A DNA stretch of 64,000 bases from Deltaproteobacteria bacterium UBA6106 (lineage in GTDB: Bacteria > Desulfobacterota > Syntrophorhabdia > Syntrophorhabdales > Syntrophorhabdaceae). Under the pieces are notes generated by a model, which was given only the letters and a program-made list of their open reading frames with translations, was not told where the DNA came from and searched no databases. Positions 16,430 to 25,830 of this stretch are shown here, in pieces; positions within the stretch are counted from its first letter, which is position 1, and the number at the start of each line of letters is the position of its first letter. The stretch is taken from assembly GCA_002428485.1 (NCBI GenBank), contig DIWM01000036.1, positions 1-64,000 on the forward strand, given 5' to 3'. The translations under genes and the position numbers were made by a program.

Positions 16430-16560
16430 GCGGCTCATGGCTCATGGCTCATGGTAACAGCAAGAACCATGCAGACCACAAGAAGTATACACAAAACTCT
16501 TACTCCCTGCTCTCCGCAGCGTATTATATTTCGTTTTTGCTATCAGCTATGAGCGATATG
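16430..16560. repeat. Family A inverted-repeat island between hydA2 and hydF
   Basis: The 192-bp gap 16357-16548 holds no gene. It contains CTCATGG repeated three times near 16436-16455 and the matching opposite-orientation word GCTATCAGCTATGAGCG at 16540-16556, about 90 bp apart. The right word overlaps the start codon chosen for hydF. No promoter or terminator is obvious. Confidence 0.7.
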
Positions 16561-17799
16561 ACGGATACCACCCTTAACCAGACCCCGCGCGGCAGCAGGC
16601 TTCACATTGCCATCTTCGGAAGGCGGAACGCAGGCAAGTCCAGCCTGATCAATGCCCTCACGAACCAGAACATTGCCATTGTCTCCGATATTCCGGGAAC
16701 TACAACCGACCCGGTCTATAAATCAATGGAGATACTGCCCATAGGCCCGGTAGTCCTCATCGACACTGCCGGCATAGACGATATAGGCCATCTTGGGTCT
16801 CTCAGGATTGAGAAGGCCTATGCCGTTCTGGCAAAAACAGACCTTCTGCTCCTCGTGATCGACCCTGCCGCCGGCACCGGGTCATATGAAGAAGACGTGA
16901 TCAAAAAGGCAAAAGGGGACAACGTGCCGGTCATTGCGGTTCTGAACAAGGTCGACCTCTATCCGGCGGCCTCGGCAGGGGCGCTTTCCTCCCGGTTGAA
17001 CGTGCCCGTCGTCCCTGTAAGCGCCGTCACGCGCCAGGGCATCGATGAACTGAAGATGATGATGATCAGCTCCGCCCCCAAAGACTGGGTGGCGCCGACC
17101 ATATTGGGTGATCTCATCGCGCCGGGAGATACCGTTGTCCTCGTTACGCCCATCGACCTCGCCGCCCCGAAGGGAAGGCTCATCCTCCCGCAGGTTCAGA
17201 CCATACGGGATATACTCGACAATGACGCCATAGCCCTTGTGGTAAAGGAAGGGGATCTCAAGGCTGCCCTTGGCAACCTGAAGAACAAACCCCGCCTTGT
17301 CGTTACCGACTCCCAGGCATTTCTCAAGGTCGCCGCCGATACTCCAGAAGATGTGCCGATGACCTCATTTTCCATACTCTTCGCACGATATAAAGGAAAC
17401 CTGGTCACCCTCGTTGAAGGCGCAAAGGCGGTGAAAAACCTTGTACCCGGCGATAAGGTCCTCATTGCAGAGGCGTGCACCCATCACCGGGTGGATGACG
17501 ATATCGGGACCGTCAAGATACCCCGGTGGCTCCAGCAACAGGTTGGCGGCGCCCTTGACTTCAAATGGGTAAGCGGCCACGAGCTTCCCCCTGATATCAG
17601 GGACTACAGGCTCATTGTCCATTGCGGGGCCTGCATGATAAACAGGAAAGAGATGCTGCACCGTCTTATGGCGGCCCGCAAAAACGGCATCCCCATTGTG
17701 AACTACGGCGTGATGATCGCCCATGTCCTCGGCATACTTAAGCGCGCCCTCGCAGTGTTTCCTGAAACCGCAGGGATCCTTGAGGACATGAAGGGGTAA
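16549..17799 (+). CDS. hydF: [FeFe]-hydrogenase maturation GTPase HydF
   Basis: 416 aa from the ATG at 16549. Two ATGs (16549, 16558) are possible; the longer frame back to 16444 is rejected because its extra residues come from repeat DNA. N-terminal GTPase: P-loop GRRNAGKSS, switch II DTAG, NKVD. The C-terminal cluster motif CTH followed about 50 residues later by HCGAC matches the HydF [4Fe-4S] site. HydF is the scaffold on which the [2Fe] subcluster is assembled and then delivered to HydA. The start codon lies inside a family A repeat, and there is no good ribosome site, so expression may be weak or coupled. Confidence 0.93.
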   Translation: MSDMTDTTLNQTPRGSRLHIAIFGRRNAGKSSLINALTNQNIAIVSDIPGTTTDPVYKSMEILPIGPVVLIDTAGIDDIGHLGSLRIEKAYAVLAKTDLLLLVIDPAAGTGSYEEDVIKKAKGDNVPVIAVLNKVDLYPAASAGALSSRLNVPVVPVSAVTRQGIDELKMMMISSAPKDWVAPTILGDLIAPGDTVVLVTPIDLAAPKGRLILPQVQTIRDILDNDAIALVVKEGDLKAALGNLKNKPRLVVTDSQAFLKVAADTPEDVPMTSFSILFARYKGNLVTLVEGAKAVKNLVPGDKVLIAEACTHHRVDDDIGTVKIPRWLQQQVGGALDFKWVSGHELPPDIRDYRLIVHCGACMINRKEMLHRLMAARKNGIPIVNYGVMIAHVLGILKRALAVFPETAGILEDMKG

Positions 17800-17858
17800 T
17801 CCTTTACTATTCGATCTGACTGCCATATATTAATATATTGTCAGCAATAAGGGGGAAG

Positions 17859-19274
17859 ATGAAACAGGTCAAAACATCTCAGGGCAGCTCTTTTCTTGAT
17901 GAAAAAAAGATCCATGATATGCTCGGGCAGGCACAACATGCCCAAAAAAAAGATGCTGAAAAGATAATCGAAAAGGCAAGAGATGCGAAAGGACTTACCC
18001 CTTATGAGACCGCAGTGTTATTACAGGTTAACGATGATGATCTGCTGCAAGGCATGCTTCAGGCAGCCCATGAGGTAAAAGAAAAGATCTACGGCAAAAG
18101 GCTTGTCTTCTTTGCCCCTCTCTATATCAGTAATTATTGCATAAACAACTGCTATTATTGCGGATACCGCAGGGACAACACAATATCCCGCAGGCGTCTC
18201 AACGCAGGCGAGATTGAACAGGAGGTCCTTGTCCTGGAGTCTATGGGCCATAAGCGCCTCGCCCTTGAGGCAGGAGAAGACCCCGCGAACTGTCCCATCG
18301 ATTATGTGCTGGATGCAATACAATGCATCTATAACGTAAAGGACAAAATGGGGAGCATCCGGCGGGTCAATGTAAATATCGCCGCTACCACGGTTGAACA
18401 CTACCGCAAGCTGAAAGAGGCAGGAATCGGCACATACATCCTCTTCCAGGAGACCTATCATCGCGATACATACGCGGCGATGCATCCGGCGGGCCCGAAG
18501 AAGGACTATGACTGGCACATAACCGCCATGGACCGGGCCATGGAAGGAGGCATCGACGATGTGGGGCTCGGTGTGCTCTTTGGCCTTTACGACTACAAAT
18601 TTGAAGTGCTGGCGCTTCTTTACCATTCCCTTCATCTCGAGGAACGCTTCGGCGTAGGGTGCCACACGATCTCTGTACCAAGGATGCGTCCCGCAAAAGG
18701 GATAAGCCTGGAGAATTTCCCTTATCTTGTAAACGACAAAGATTTTAAAAGGGTGATTGCCGTCATCCGTCTCGCTGTCCCCTATACGGGGATGATCCTT
18801 TCAACCCGGGAAAAGGCCGAATACCGCGATGAGGTGGTCTCCCTCGGCATCTCGCAATTGAGCGCAGGTTCCTGCACCGGTGTCGGAGGGTATCACGGGG
18901 ATATCGAAAAAAAATCTGTGGAGACTCAAGGCCAGTTCAAGATCGAGGACAACCGCACAACCGATGAAGTCCTGCGGAGCATCTGCGAATCCGGGTATTT
19001 GCCAAGCTTCTGCACTGCATGCTACCGCAAAGGACGGACAGGCGACCGCTTCATGCCGCTCGCAAAATCAGGCGAGATCCAGAACCTCTGCCAGCCGAAC
19101 GCCATCCTCACTTTCAAGGAATTTCTCCTTGATTATGCCTCTGAGAGGACAAAAAAGACCGGCGCAAAGACTATAAGGAAACACCTGAAGTCCATCCCCA
19201 ACGAGAAGGTCCGGAAGGCAACTGAGGAAAGGCTGAAGCAGCTGGAACAGGGGGAGCGCGACCTTTACTTCTAA
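17859..19274 (+). CDS. hydG: [FeFe]-hydrogenase maturase HydG (radical SAM tyrosine lyase)
   Basis: 471 aa from the ATG at 17859, chosen over an upstream TTG at 17838 because AAGGGGGAAG sits just before it. Radical SAM cysteines C94, C98 and C101 (CINNCYYC) and the C-terminal auxiliary cluster motif CTAC followed by the third Cys in NLCQP identify HydG. It cleaves tyrosine to supply CO and cyanide ligands for the H-cluster. ThiH, the closest relative, lacks this C-terminal motif arrangement. It follows hydF by 59 bp on the same strand. Confidence 0.95.
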   Translation: MKQVKTSQGSSFLDEKKIHDMLGQAQHAQKKDAEKIIEKARDAKGLTPYETAVLLQVNDDDLLQGMLQAAHEVKEKIYGKRLVFFAPLYISNYCINNCYYCGYRRDNTISRRRLNAGEIEQEVLVLESMGHKRLALEAGEDPANCPIDYVLDAIQCIYNVKDKMGSIRRVNVNIAATTVEHYRKLKEAGIGTYILFQETYHRDTYAAMHPAGPKKDYDWHITAMDRAMEGGIDDVGLGVLFGLYDYKFEVLALLYHSLHLEERFGVGCHTISVPRMRPAKGISLENFPYLVNDKDFKRVIAVIRLAVPYTGMILSTREKAEYRDEVVSLGISQLSAGSCTGVGGYHGDIEKKSVETQGQFKIEDNRTTDEVLRSICESGYLPSFCTACYRKGRTGDRFMPLAKSGEIQNLCQPNAILTFKEFLLDYASERTKKTGAKTIRKHLKSIPNEKVRKATEERLKQLEQGERDLYF

Positions 19275-19298
19275 CAAACAAAAAGAAGGAAATAGCGC

Positions 19299-19326
19299 TT
19301 GCGCATCAATGCTTTTCTGATATACT
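19299..19326 (+). promoter_or_regulatory. Promoter for the CBS-domain gene
   Basis: TTGCGC (19299-19304), a 16-bp spacer and TATACT (19321-19326) precede the CBS gene by about 60 bp. This suggests that the gene has its own transcript and does not depend only on the hydrogenase operon. Confidence 0.5.
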
Positions 19327-19388
19327 ATAAAAAAAGGTTGCGGGCATAGGCTTCCAAACTTTAAAAACACTAAAGGGGTGAACAATAC

Positions 19389-19835
19389 ATGAAGACCGTA
19401 AGAGATATTCTGAAAAACAAAAAAAGTGAGATCTGGTCTGTTGTTCCAAAGGCCATGGTCTTCGATGCCCTGGCACTGATGGGGGAAAAAGAGATCGGTG
19501 CCCTTATGGTCATTGATGAAAAGGGCAAGGTTGCGGGCATTATATCGGAAAGAGACTATGCGAGAAAGATAATCCTCGTAGGCAAAACATCGAAAGAGAC
19601 ACCGGTAGAGCAGATCATGACGCCTGCCTCCCAGATGTACACCGTGAAACCCGATACCACTGTGGACGACTGCATGGTCCTTATAACAGGCAAAAAGATC
19701 CGCCATATCCCGGTCTTTGAAGGCGAGAAATTTCTGGGCATTATCTCAATCGGCGACATAGTAAAATCGATCATAGCCGAACAGGAGACGCTCATCGAGC
19801 ACCTGAGCAATTATATCGCCGGGAAATACGTTTAA
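19389..19835 (+). CDS. Two-CBS-domain protein
   Basis: 148 aa consisting of a CBS pair only (residues 7-65 and 75-135; GALMVIDEKGKVAGIISERD and RHIPVFEGEKFLGIISIGD). Such stand-alone proteins bind adenine nucleotides and are usually regulatory. Start ATG after AAAGGGG. It sits between hydG and hydE. Whether it senses energy state for the hydrogenases cannot be told from sequence. It is followed by a weak family B repeat (near 19846-19878). Confidence 0.88.
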   Translation: MKTVRDILKNKKSEIWSVVPKAMVFDALALMGEKEIGALMVIDEKGKVAGIISERDYARKIILVGKTSKETPVEQIMTPASQMYTVKPDTTVDDCMVLITGKKIRHIPVFEGEKFLGIISIGDIVKSIIAEQETLIEHLSNYIAGKYV

Positions 19836-19928
19836 TCAAAATCGTATTTCGTATATCCTATATAACATATCGAGATTACAAGAAATCCGTATTCACTTCC
19901 GTAATCCGCTGGAGTTTAAAGAGCGCGT

Positions 19929-20969
19929 TTATCGTTTTCTCTTTTTTATCGAGTGGCCGGGGCCTTTGCCGATCGTCCTTCCCAGGGATTGGATCCTCAT
20001 TATAGCACTGTTCACAGATTGCTCCCCTGATCCATCGACGCTGGGTTTGCCGGGATAGAGAAAATAATCTTTTCTGTATCTGACAGGTGTATTGTTGGGC
20101 ATAAATACGTTCGCACCGCGCTGCAAAACGAGGTCCCTTCCTTCCCCCGGAAAAACCGCATCGTAGGCTGTTGTGGCAGGTATGTGCGCGTCAGGGTTAA
20201 AGATGCGCAGCACCGCAAGGGCCTTGAAGAACATCTCGCTATGGTCATCGTAGGCATTCTTCTCTTTACCGAGGGGCGTGTCCGGGTGGCGGATAAAAGG
20301 CCCTATCCCTATCATATCCAGGTCGAAGGTGCGGCAGAGCAGGATGTTGTCGGCAAGTGCATGCAATGTTTCCCCCGGTAGCCCTATCATGAACCCGCTG
20401 CCTGTCTGTACCCCGAGTTCCAGGAGGGAGCTGAGGCAGTTCAGCCGCTCTTCGAGCGCTGAACCGGGACGCAGGCGGCCAAACAGGCCGGGGTCGCTTG
20501 TCTCGAACCTGAGGAGGTAGCGGTCCATTCCGCACTCCTGCCAGTACCGGTAGGTTTCGCGGGGACGGTTGCCCGCTGACAGCGTAACGGCGAGGGGGGT
20601 TTCCTCTTTAATTCTTCGGATAATGTTCCCGATCTTCTCATCTCCGAAAACAGTTGACTCTCCGGACTGCAGCACCACGGTCATCTGCCGGCTGTCCGCC
20701 ATTGTGGATGCTATCTCAAGGATCTCCCCGGGAGACAGCGCGTATCTCCCGACATTTATATTCCCGGCGCGGATGCCGCAATAGAGGCAATTGTTGGCGC
20801 AGATGTTCGAGAATTCGATGATGCCCCGGATATGAACATCATCGCCCATATGCTCGCATCTCACCCTGTCGGCAACCCTGTATAGTTCGGCGAGGTCAGG
20901 GCCCTCGGCACGCAGCAAACGGAGCGCCCACTCCCTTGAGTATTCGATGTTGTCTATCAGATATGACAC
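19929..20969 (-). CDS. hydE: [FeFe]-hydrogenase maturase HydE (radical SAM)
   Basis: 346 aa, radical SAM CxxxCxxC at C57, C61 and C64 (CANNCLYC), followed by the HydE/BioB-like barrel (SGESTVFGDEKI, SAGNRPRE, MIGLPGET). It acts with HydG and HydF to build the bridging dithiolate part of the H-cluster. It lies on the opposite strand to hydF and hydG, converging on the CBS gene, so it is expressed separately. The C-terminus is strongly basic (KKRKR). PylB and BioB are relatives, but the neighbourhood makes HydE the best call. Confidence 0.92.
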   Translation of the reverse strand: MSYLIDNIEYSREWALRLLRAEGPDLAELYRVADRVRCEHMGDDVHIRGIIEFSNICANNCLYCGIRAGNINVGRYALSPGEILEIASTMADSRQMTVVLQSGESTVFGDEKIGNIIRRIKEETPLAVTLSAGNRPRETYRYWQECGMDRYLLRFETSDPGLFGRLRPGSALEERLNCLSSLLELGVQTGSGFMIGLPGETLHALADNILLCRTFDLDMIGIGPFIRHPDTPLGKEKNAYDDHSEMFFKALAVLRIFNPDAHIPATTAYDAVFPGEGRDLVLQRGANVFMPNNTPVRYRKDYFLYPGKPSVDGSGEQSVNSAIMRIQSLGRTIGKGPGHSIKKRKR

Positions 20970-20977
20970 ATTCCTGC

Positions 20978-21070
20978 TCCCTGCTCATAGCCCGTTCCCG
21001 GGCCGGGTACCCGCTTGCGGGTGCGGGAGGCTCCACTGGCTTCGCCGGTGGAGGGGGCGACGCAAGCCCC
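20978..21070. repeat. GC-rich hairpin cluster upstream of hydE and eno
   Basis: Within the 250-bp divergent gap, CTCCACTGGC and GCCGGTGGAG (about 21031-21053) form a 10-bp stem with a TTC loop. GC-rich palindromic words with CCCG and CGGG precede it. A short family A word (GCTCATAGC) lies at about 20982. The rest of the gap up to eno is AT-rich with a TATAAT at 21193-21198 but no matching -35 box. Confidence 0.5.
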
Positions 21071-21204
21071 ATGTATAGTTAAACATAATTTTCCTTCAGC
21101 GGCAAATTACAGTATGTAAACGAAACATATACAAAATATTTGAAGGTTTATCACTCCTGTGGTATTCTCCCTTATAGACTAAGCATCCCGCATATAATAA
21201 ATAA

Positions 21205-22500
<1,296 letters not shown>

Positions 22501-22502
22501 AC

Positions 22503-22598
22503 TTAGCCGTCAGCTTTCAGCCGTCAGCTTTCAGCACAAAAAGCTTTCAATGTGCATTAGCTGATCGCTGAGGGCTGTGAGCCGATCGCTGAAGCACT
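22503..22598. repeat. CAGCTTTCAGCCGT repeat island with opposing arms
   Basis: Directly after eno, GCCGTCAGCTTTCA occurs twice in tandem, followed about 25 bp later by opposite-sense words (GCTGATCGCTGAGG and GATCGCTGAAGC). It is a variant of the family A islands. It fills the gap up to the larA-like start. Confidence 0.65.
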
Positions 22599-23873
22599 AT
22601 GTCTGCATATAGCCTTAAATACGGAAGGGGCATGGTATCATTCCAGCCTCCTGAAAACTGGCGGGTAACGGTCGTGCGCCACAAGGAGCCGCAACCTGTT
22701 CCCCTGGAAGACTCACTGCTCAATTCCCTTGAAAACCCCATCGCTGAAAGGCCCTTTTCGGACTGGGCCGGCCGGTTTAACGATATCCTTATCGTTGTCC
22801 CTGATGTAACGCGGTATGCAGGGATGGAACGGGTGCTCCCCGTGCTGCTTGAAAAATTTCCGAAAAATATTCATGCTCAGATCATCTTCGCCCTGGGAAA
22901 TCATAGAAAACAGACCGAAGGCGAGAGGGAGGGGTTGATCTCCCGGGCAGTCTACGCAAAGGTCCCCTCTTTTGACCACGACTGTTATGACAAGAGCGGC
23001 CTGACGCTTGCAGGAAAAACTTCCTCCGGGCTTGACGTTGTCCTTAACTCTGCCTTGTTCCGGGCAGATGCGGCAATCGTCACGGGCTCTATCAATTTCC
23101 ACTATCTTGCCGGTTTTGGCGGTGGGAGAAAATCAATATTCCCGGGAATAGCAGGCTACGATACGATCCTGGGTATCCACGGGCAGGTTTTCAAAAAGGA
23201 CAGTCCCGGCAAACACGCGTCTGCACGGTCCGGCGTCCTCAAGGGAAATCCTATGCATGAAGAGATCATGGAGGGTATCGCGCTTATCAGGACCCCCCTC
23301 TTTCTTATCAATACGGTCCTCGATGACAAGAAAAACCTTCTCAATGTTTTTGCTGGCAGCATCAAGGAGGCCCATGAGGAAGGCTGCGCCTGGTACAGGG
23401 AACATTTTGAAGCCACTGTTAAGGAAAAGGCCGATATCGTCATCGTGAGCTCCGGCGGGTTCCCGAAGGACATCAACTTTATCCAGTCTCACAAGGCTAT
23501 GGAGCACGCAATGGGCGCCGTAAAGGATAACGGCGTCGTTATCGTTGCCGGGAAATGTGAAGACGGGCTTGGGAATACAGATTTTCTGCGGTGGTTTGAG
23601 TACGGCCTGTCAGCAGACATGGAACCGCACGTAAGGAAAAGTGACAAGGTCTACGCGCAGACAGCCTATGCAACGCGCTTAAAGGCTGAACGGTGCAGCA
23701 TATTCTTTGTATCCGACCTCGACGGCGAATCGGTTAAGAAGATGGGGCTCATTCCAAAGAAGAGTATGGAAGATGCGATGAGCGCCGCCGATGACGGAAA
23801 AGACAAGGTCTGTTACATCATCCCCGACGGATCAAATACGCTGATCACCGCTGAGTCCGAAAGGACAACGTAA
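22599..23873 (+). CDS. larA: LarA-family nickel-pincer racemase/epimerase
   Basis: 424 aa, LarA (DUF2088) family. The lactate racemase residues of the Lactiplantibacillus protein are all found at identical spacing: H102, H168, K178 (in GGGRKSI, the cofactor-linking lysine) and H194. The loop PDVTR supplies the substrate-binding motif. The family racemises or epimerises 2-hydroxyacids with a nickel-pincer nucleotide; the substrate here is unknown and need not be lactate. No larB, larC or larE is in the window. It lies behind a repeat island with no clear ribosome site, so the start is less certain than the family call. Confidence 0.85.
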   Translation: MSAYSLKYGRGMVSFQPPENWRVTVVRHKEPQPVPLEDSLLNSLENPIAERPFSDWAGRFNDILIVVPDVTRYAGMERVLPVLLEKFPKNIHAQIIFALGNHRKQTEGEREGLISRAVYAKVPSFDHDCYDKSGLTLAGKTSSGLDVVLNSALFRADAAIVTGSINFHYLAGFGGGRKSIFPGIAGYDTILGIHGQVFKKDSPGKHASARSGVLKGNPMHEEIMEGIALIRTPLFLINTVLDDKKNLLNVFAGSIKEAHEEGCAWYREHFEATVKEKADIVIVSSGGFPKDINFIQSHKAMEHAMGAVKDNGVVIVAGKCEDGLGNTDFLRWFEYGLSADMEPHVRKSDKVYAQTAYATRLKAERCSIFFVSDLDGESVKKMGLIPKKSMEDAMSAADDGKDKVCYIIPDGSNTLITAESERTT

Positions 23874-23883
23874 GGCGCAAAAA

Positions 23884-24016
23884 AAACCTGCTCATAGCTG
23901 ATAGCTCATAGCTGATAGCAAAAACGAACCGTGTTGGTGCTGTTGCCATGAGCTATGAACTATGAGCCGCATTTTATCTGGAACGCAATGGGCGTGTTTG
24001 CGGGGGCATCCCGACG
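23884..24016. repeat. Family A inverted repeat followed by family K copy 2
   Basis: GCTCATAGCTGATA occurs twice near 23887-23920, and its reverse complement words (GCCATGAGCTATGA, CTATGAGCC) appear near 23947-23969, giving a stem-loop with about 25 bp between arms. A family K copy (GCGTGTTTGCGGGGG then CATCCCGACGC) follows at 23991-24016. No gene lies in the 184-bp gap. Confidence 0.75.
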
Positions 24017-24057
24017 CAGATGCTTATCCATCAAAAACTTTGTAAAGGAGAAAATAC

Positions 24058-24249
24058 ATGGAATGTACGGTCGAGAAGAACAAAGAGGCGTGCACCTGCA
24101 CCTATGAAGGATGCAGCAGAAAAGGCAAGTGCTGCGAATGCGTCGCCTACCACAGGAAGATGAAGGAGATACCGGGCTGCTTTTTCTCAAAAGAAGGCGA
24201 GCGCTCCTACGACAGATCGTACAGGCGTTTTGTCATGGAGAATAAATAG
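24058..24249 (+). CDS. Small cysteine-rich protein, DUF6485-like
   Basis: 63 aa, with a strong AAAGGAG ribosome site before the ATG. Seven cysteines, most in CTCTYEGCSRKGKCCECVAYH, look like a metal-binding knuckle. Small proteins of this pattern (CxCxYxxCxRKGxCCECxxYHR) occur widely in anaerobes and are, to my knowledge, classed as DUF6485; function unknown. The C-terminal RSYDRSYRRF is also typical. Isolated between repeat islands. Confidence 0.75.
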   Translation: MECTVEKNKEACTCTYEGCSRKGKCCECVAYHRKMKEIPGCFFSKEGERSYDRSYRRFVMENK

Positions 24250-24347
24250 GCACTGTGAAAGGGAAAAGGTTAAAGGTAAAAGGTTTTAAACATTCCACAT
24301 TTTATATTTCACGGGTTTCATCCCCTTACGACTGACGACTTACGGGT
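24250..24347. repeat. Family E and C repeat words at a gene end
   Basis: GGGAAAAGGTTAAAGGTAAAAGG (written here in parts: GGGAAAAGG, TTAAAGG, TAAAAGG) lies at about 24257-24280, and its complement-like ATTCCACATTTTATATTTCAC follows in part. Then CTTACGACTGACGACTTACGG at 24325-24345 overlaps the 3' end of the minus-strand gene below, providing its final codons and stop. Confidence 0.6.
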
Positions 24348-24850
24348 GTTTCGCCGGGTTTATTCAGTTCTTCCAGCGCCTCTCCTGCCTGTTCACGGAT
24401 CTTCTGCGATCTGTCGGCCATGGAAAGGATCGATAATTTCCTCCTTACATCCTCTTTCTGCCTTGCCTGCAGCGAGCTGTAGAACCCTTTAAGTTTTGCT
24501 ATAGTTGCCGCCATAATACCTTCTTCCTTTGTATCGAGTATGAGCAAAAGGGTCGGTGCATCATCGGGCAGCCCATATTTTTCTATGTATGTATTCACAT
24601 GTTTCAGGAAGGTTCCGGAGCCATAGGCGTTGTGGAGCTTGCTAAATAATTTATCGTGCTCCGGCGTGCCCTTGTCGCCCATAAAGAGCCTGTCCAGCGC
24701 TTCTTTAACGCGGCCTGATTGCCACCTGTTTTTCGGCCCTTCCCTTTTGGCGCCCTTTTCGCCTTTCTCCTGCCTTCCGTAAAACCCGCTCCTGTCCCTC
24801 CGCCTGTCAAGCTCACGCCAATCCGGTCTTTCATCGTCGTAGTCAGCCAT
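24326..24850 (-). CDS. Hypothetical basic protein
   Basis: 174 aa from the ATG at 24850 (AGAGGG before it); the upstream in-frame extension is a shadow of the neighbouring gene. It has a highly charged, disordered-looking N-terminus (residues 1-45, rich in D, E, R, K), then an alpha-helical region with LFMGDKGTPEHDKLFSKLHN and APTLLLILDTKEEGIM. No membrane segment. I do not recognise the family. The last residues PVSRQS and the stop are encoded by a family C repeat. It ends a minus-strand run of genes led by polysaccharide export genes. Confidence 0.7.
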   Translation of the reverse strand: MADYDDERPDWRELDRRRDRSGFYGRQEKGEKGAKREGPKNRWQSGRVKEALDRLFMGDKGTPEHDKLFSKLHNAYGSGTFLKHVNTYIEKYGLPDDAPTLLLILDTKEEGIMAATIAKLKGFYSSLQARQKEDVRRKLSILSMADRSQKIREQAGEALEELNKPGETPVSRQS

Positions 24851-24891
24851 TATACCCTCTTCTGTATGGTAATGTGCACTGGTCGCGGGGG

Positions 24892-25389
24892 CTATCGCCG
24901 CGAAGGCCGGAAGGTCTCTTCCAGACCCACTTTCCAGGCCCCGTTTTCCCTGAACACCTGCAGCTCCGCAGGCCTGTCGGATTTTTGGTGTTTGATGACA
25001 ATGACAGCCTTCCCTCTGGCAACCTTGCCCATCTGCCACTTGCTCTGCTCCAGCACAATGTCAGGGTTGAATACGGCAAGATAGTTGCTCCAGTATACTG
25101 TCGCAAGCCCACCGCCTGCCTTGAAATCATTATTAATAACTTCACGCGAATACTGCCCCCCGCCCCTTTTTGACTCTTCTTTTATGATATCGTCGACGAT
25201 GATATTCTTTGAGGCATTTGTCAGGAGGGCCCATATCTTGGGGTAATCCTTTTTCTTCATCGCCTTGAAGATCGATTCCGCGGCAACAAGTATCTGATCC
25301 TGCTCGTCGCCGGGTTTCTGGCAATAGCCATTCAGTGAAAGCTGGATCATTATCAGGGCAATAAAGATTGTTAGGGCGGTTTTCTTCAT
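24892..25389 (-). CDS. Exported protein, possibly NTF2-like
   Basis: 165 aa with a clear signal peptide (residues 1-23, ending NGYCQ). The mature part has the outline of small secreted proteins with an NTF2-like or DUF4878-like fold: an early helix (AAESIFKAMKKKDYPKIWALLT) and later strands (KAVIVIKHQKSDRPAELQVF...GAWKVGLEE). No catalytic motif was seen. Its start is 8 bp from a 32-bp perfect palindrome, and there is no normal ribosome site, which may matter for its expression. Confidence 0.7.
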   Translation of the reverse strand: MKKTALTIFIALIMIQLSLNGYCQKPGDEQDQILVAAESIFKAMKKKDYPKIWALLTNASKNIIVDDIIKEESKRGGGQYSREVINNDFKAGGGLATVYWSNYLAVFNPDIVLEQSKWQMGKVARGKAVIVIKHQKSDRPAELQVFRENGAWKVGLEETFRPSRR

Positions 25390-25396
25390 CGGAAAG

Positions 25397-25428
25397 ATTG
25401 AGGCTGGAAGATATCTTCCAGCCTCAAT
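25397..25428. terminator. Perfect 32-bp palindrome between two exported-protein genes
   Basis: ATTGAGGCTGGAAGAT is followed with no spacer by its exact reverse complement. On the minus strand it lies 20 bp after the stop of the Gly/Ala-rich gene and just before the next ATG at 25389. It could be a terminator or attenuator, but neither side carries a long T-run, so a DNA-binding site or a hairpin covering the start region is also possible. Confidence 0.5.
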
Positions 25429-25448
25429 GAAATTACTATAGAAAATTT

Positions 25449-25781
25449 TTAGTGATGTACGGTTACTGGCGTGTCGCTGCTGCTGCTGCTTGATGCTGCC
25501 GCAACTCCTGCTGCTACTGCCGCTGCGCCTACTGCCGCTGCCGCAATGGTACCGGCGGCCATCCCTCCAGCCGCACCTGCACCTGCGCCTGCCCCGGCCG
25601 CTGCTGCTCCTCCGCCTGCTGCTCCTCCGCCTGCTGCTCCTCCGCCTGCTCCTCCGCCTGCCGCAGCTCCACCTGCTGCTCCACCTTCAGCCGCCTGTGC
25701 ATAGATTGTTGACGGGACAACAAAACCCACAAGAAATAATATTGCGACTAGAACAATTGAAAGCTTACAAAAAACTTTCAT
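25449..25781 (-). CDS. Gly/Ala-rich exported low-complexity protein
   Basis: 110 aa from the ATG at 25781, which follows a strong GGGGAGG. The signal peptide is residues 1-29 (ending TIYAQA). The mature chain is almost only Gly and Ala, then a Ser run and SDTPVTVHH. The DNA holds a 15-bp tandem repeat (GCTGCTCCTCCGCCT on the plus strand, about three copies, 25607-25660). Its place next to YjbH/OPX genes suggests a surface or matrix-associated role, but this is inference. Repeat number may vary between strains. Confidence 0.75.
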   Translation of the reverse strand: MKVFCKLSIVLVAILFLVGFVVPSTIYAQAAEGGAAGGAAAGGGAGGGAAGGGAAGGGAAAAGAGAGAGAAGGMAAGTIAAAAVGAAAVAAGVAAASSSSSSDTPVTVHH

Positions 25782-25830
25782 TTTGAAATACCTCCCCTTT
25801 ACATTGTAAAACAAGGTTTAATAAGTATAA

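Noticed and set aside
16444..16548. 35-residue N-terminal extension of HydF
   Set aside because: The extra residues are encoded by repeat DNA and lie before the normal HydF start; no ribosome site.
25471..25786. Pro/Ala- and Leu-rich plus-strand ORFs
   Set aside because: They are the complement of the Gly/Ala-rich exported protein, which has a signal peptide and a strong ribosome site on the minus strand.
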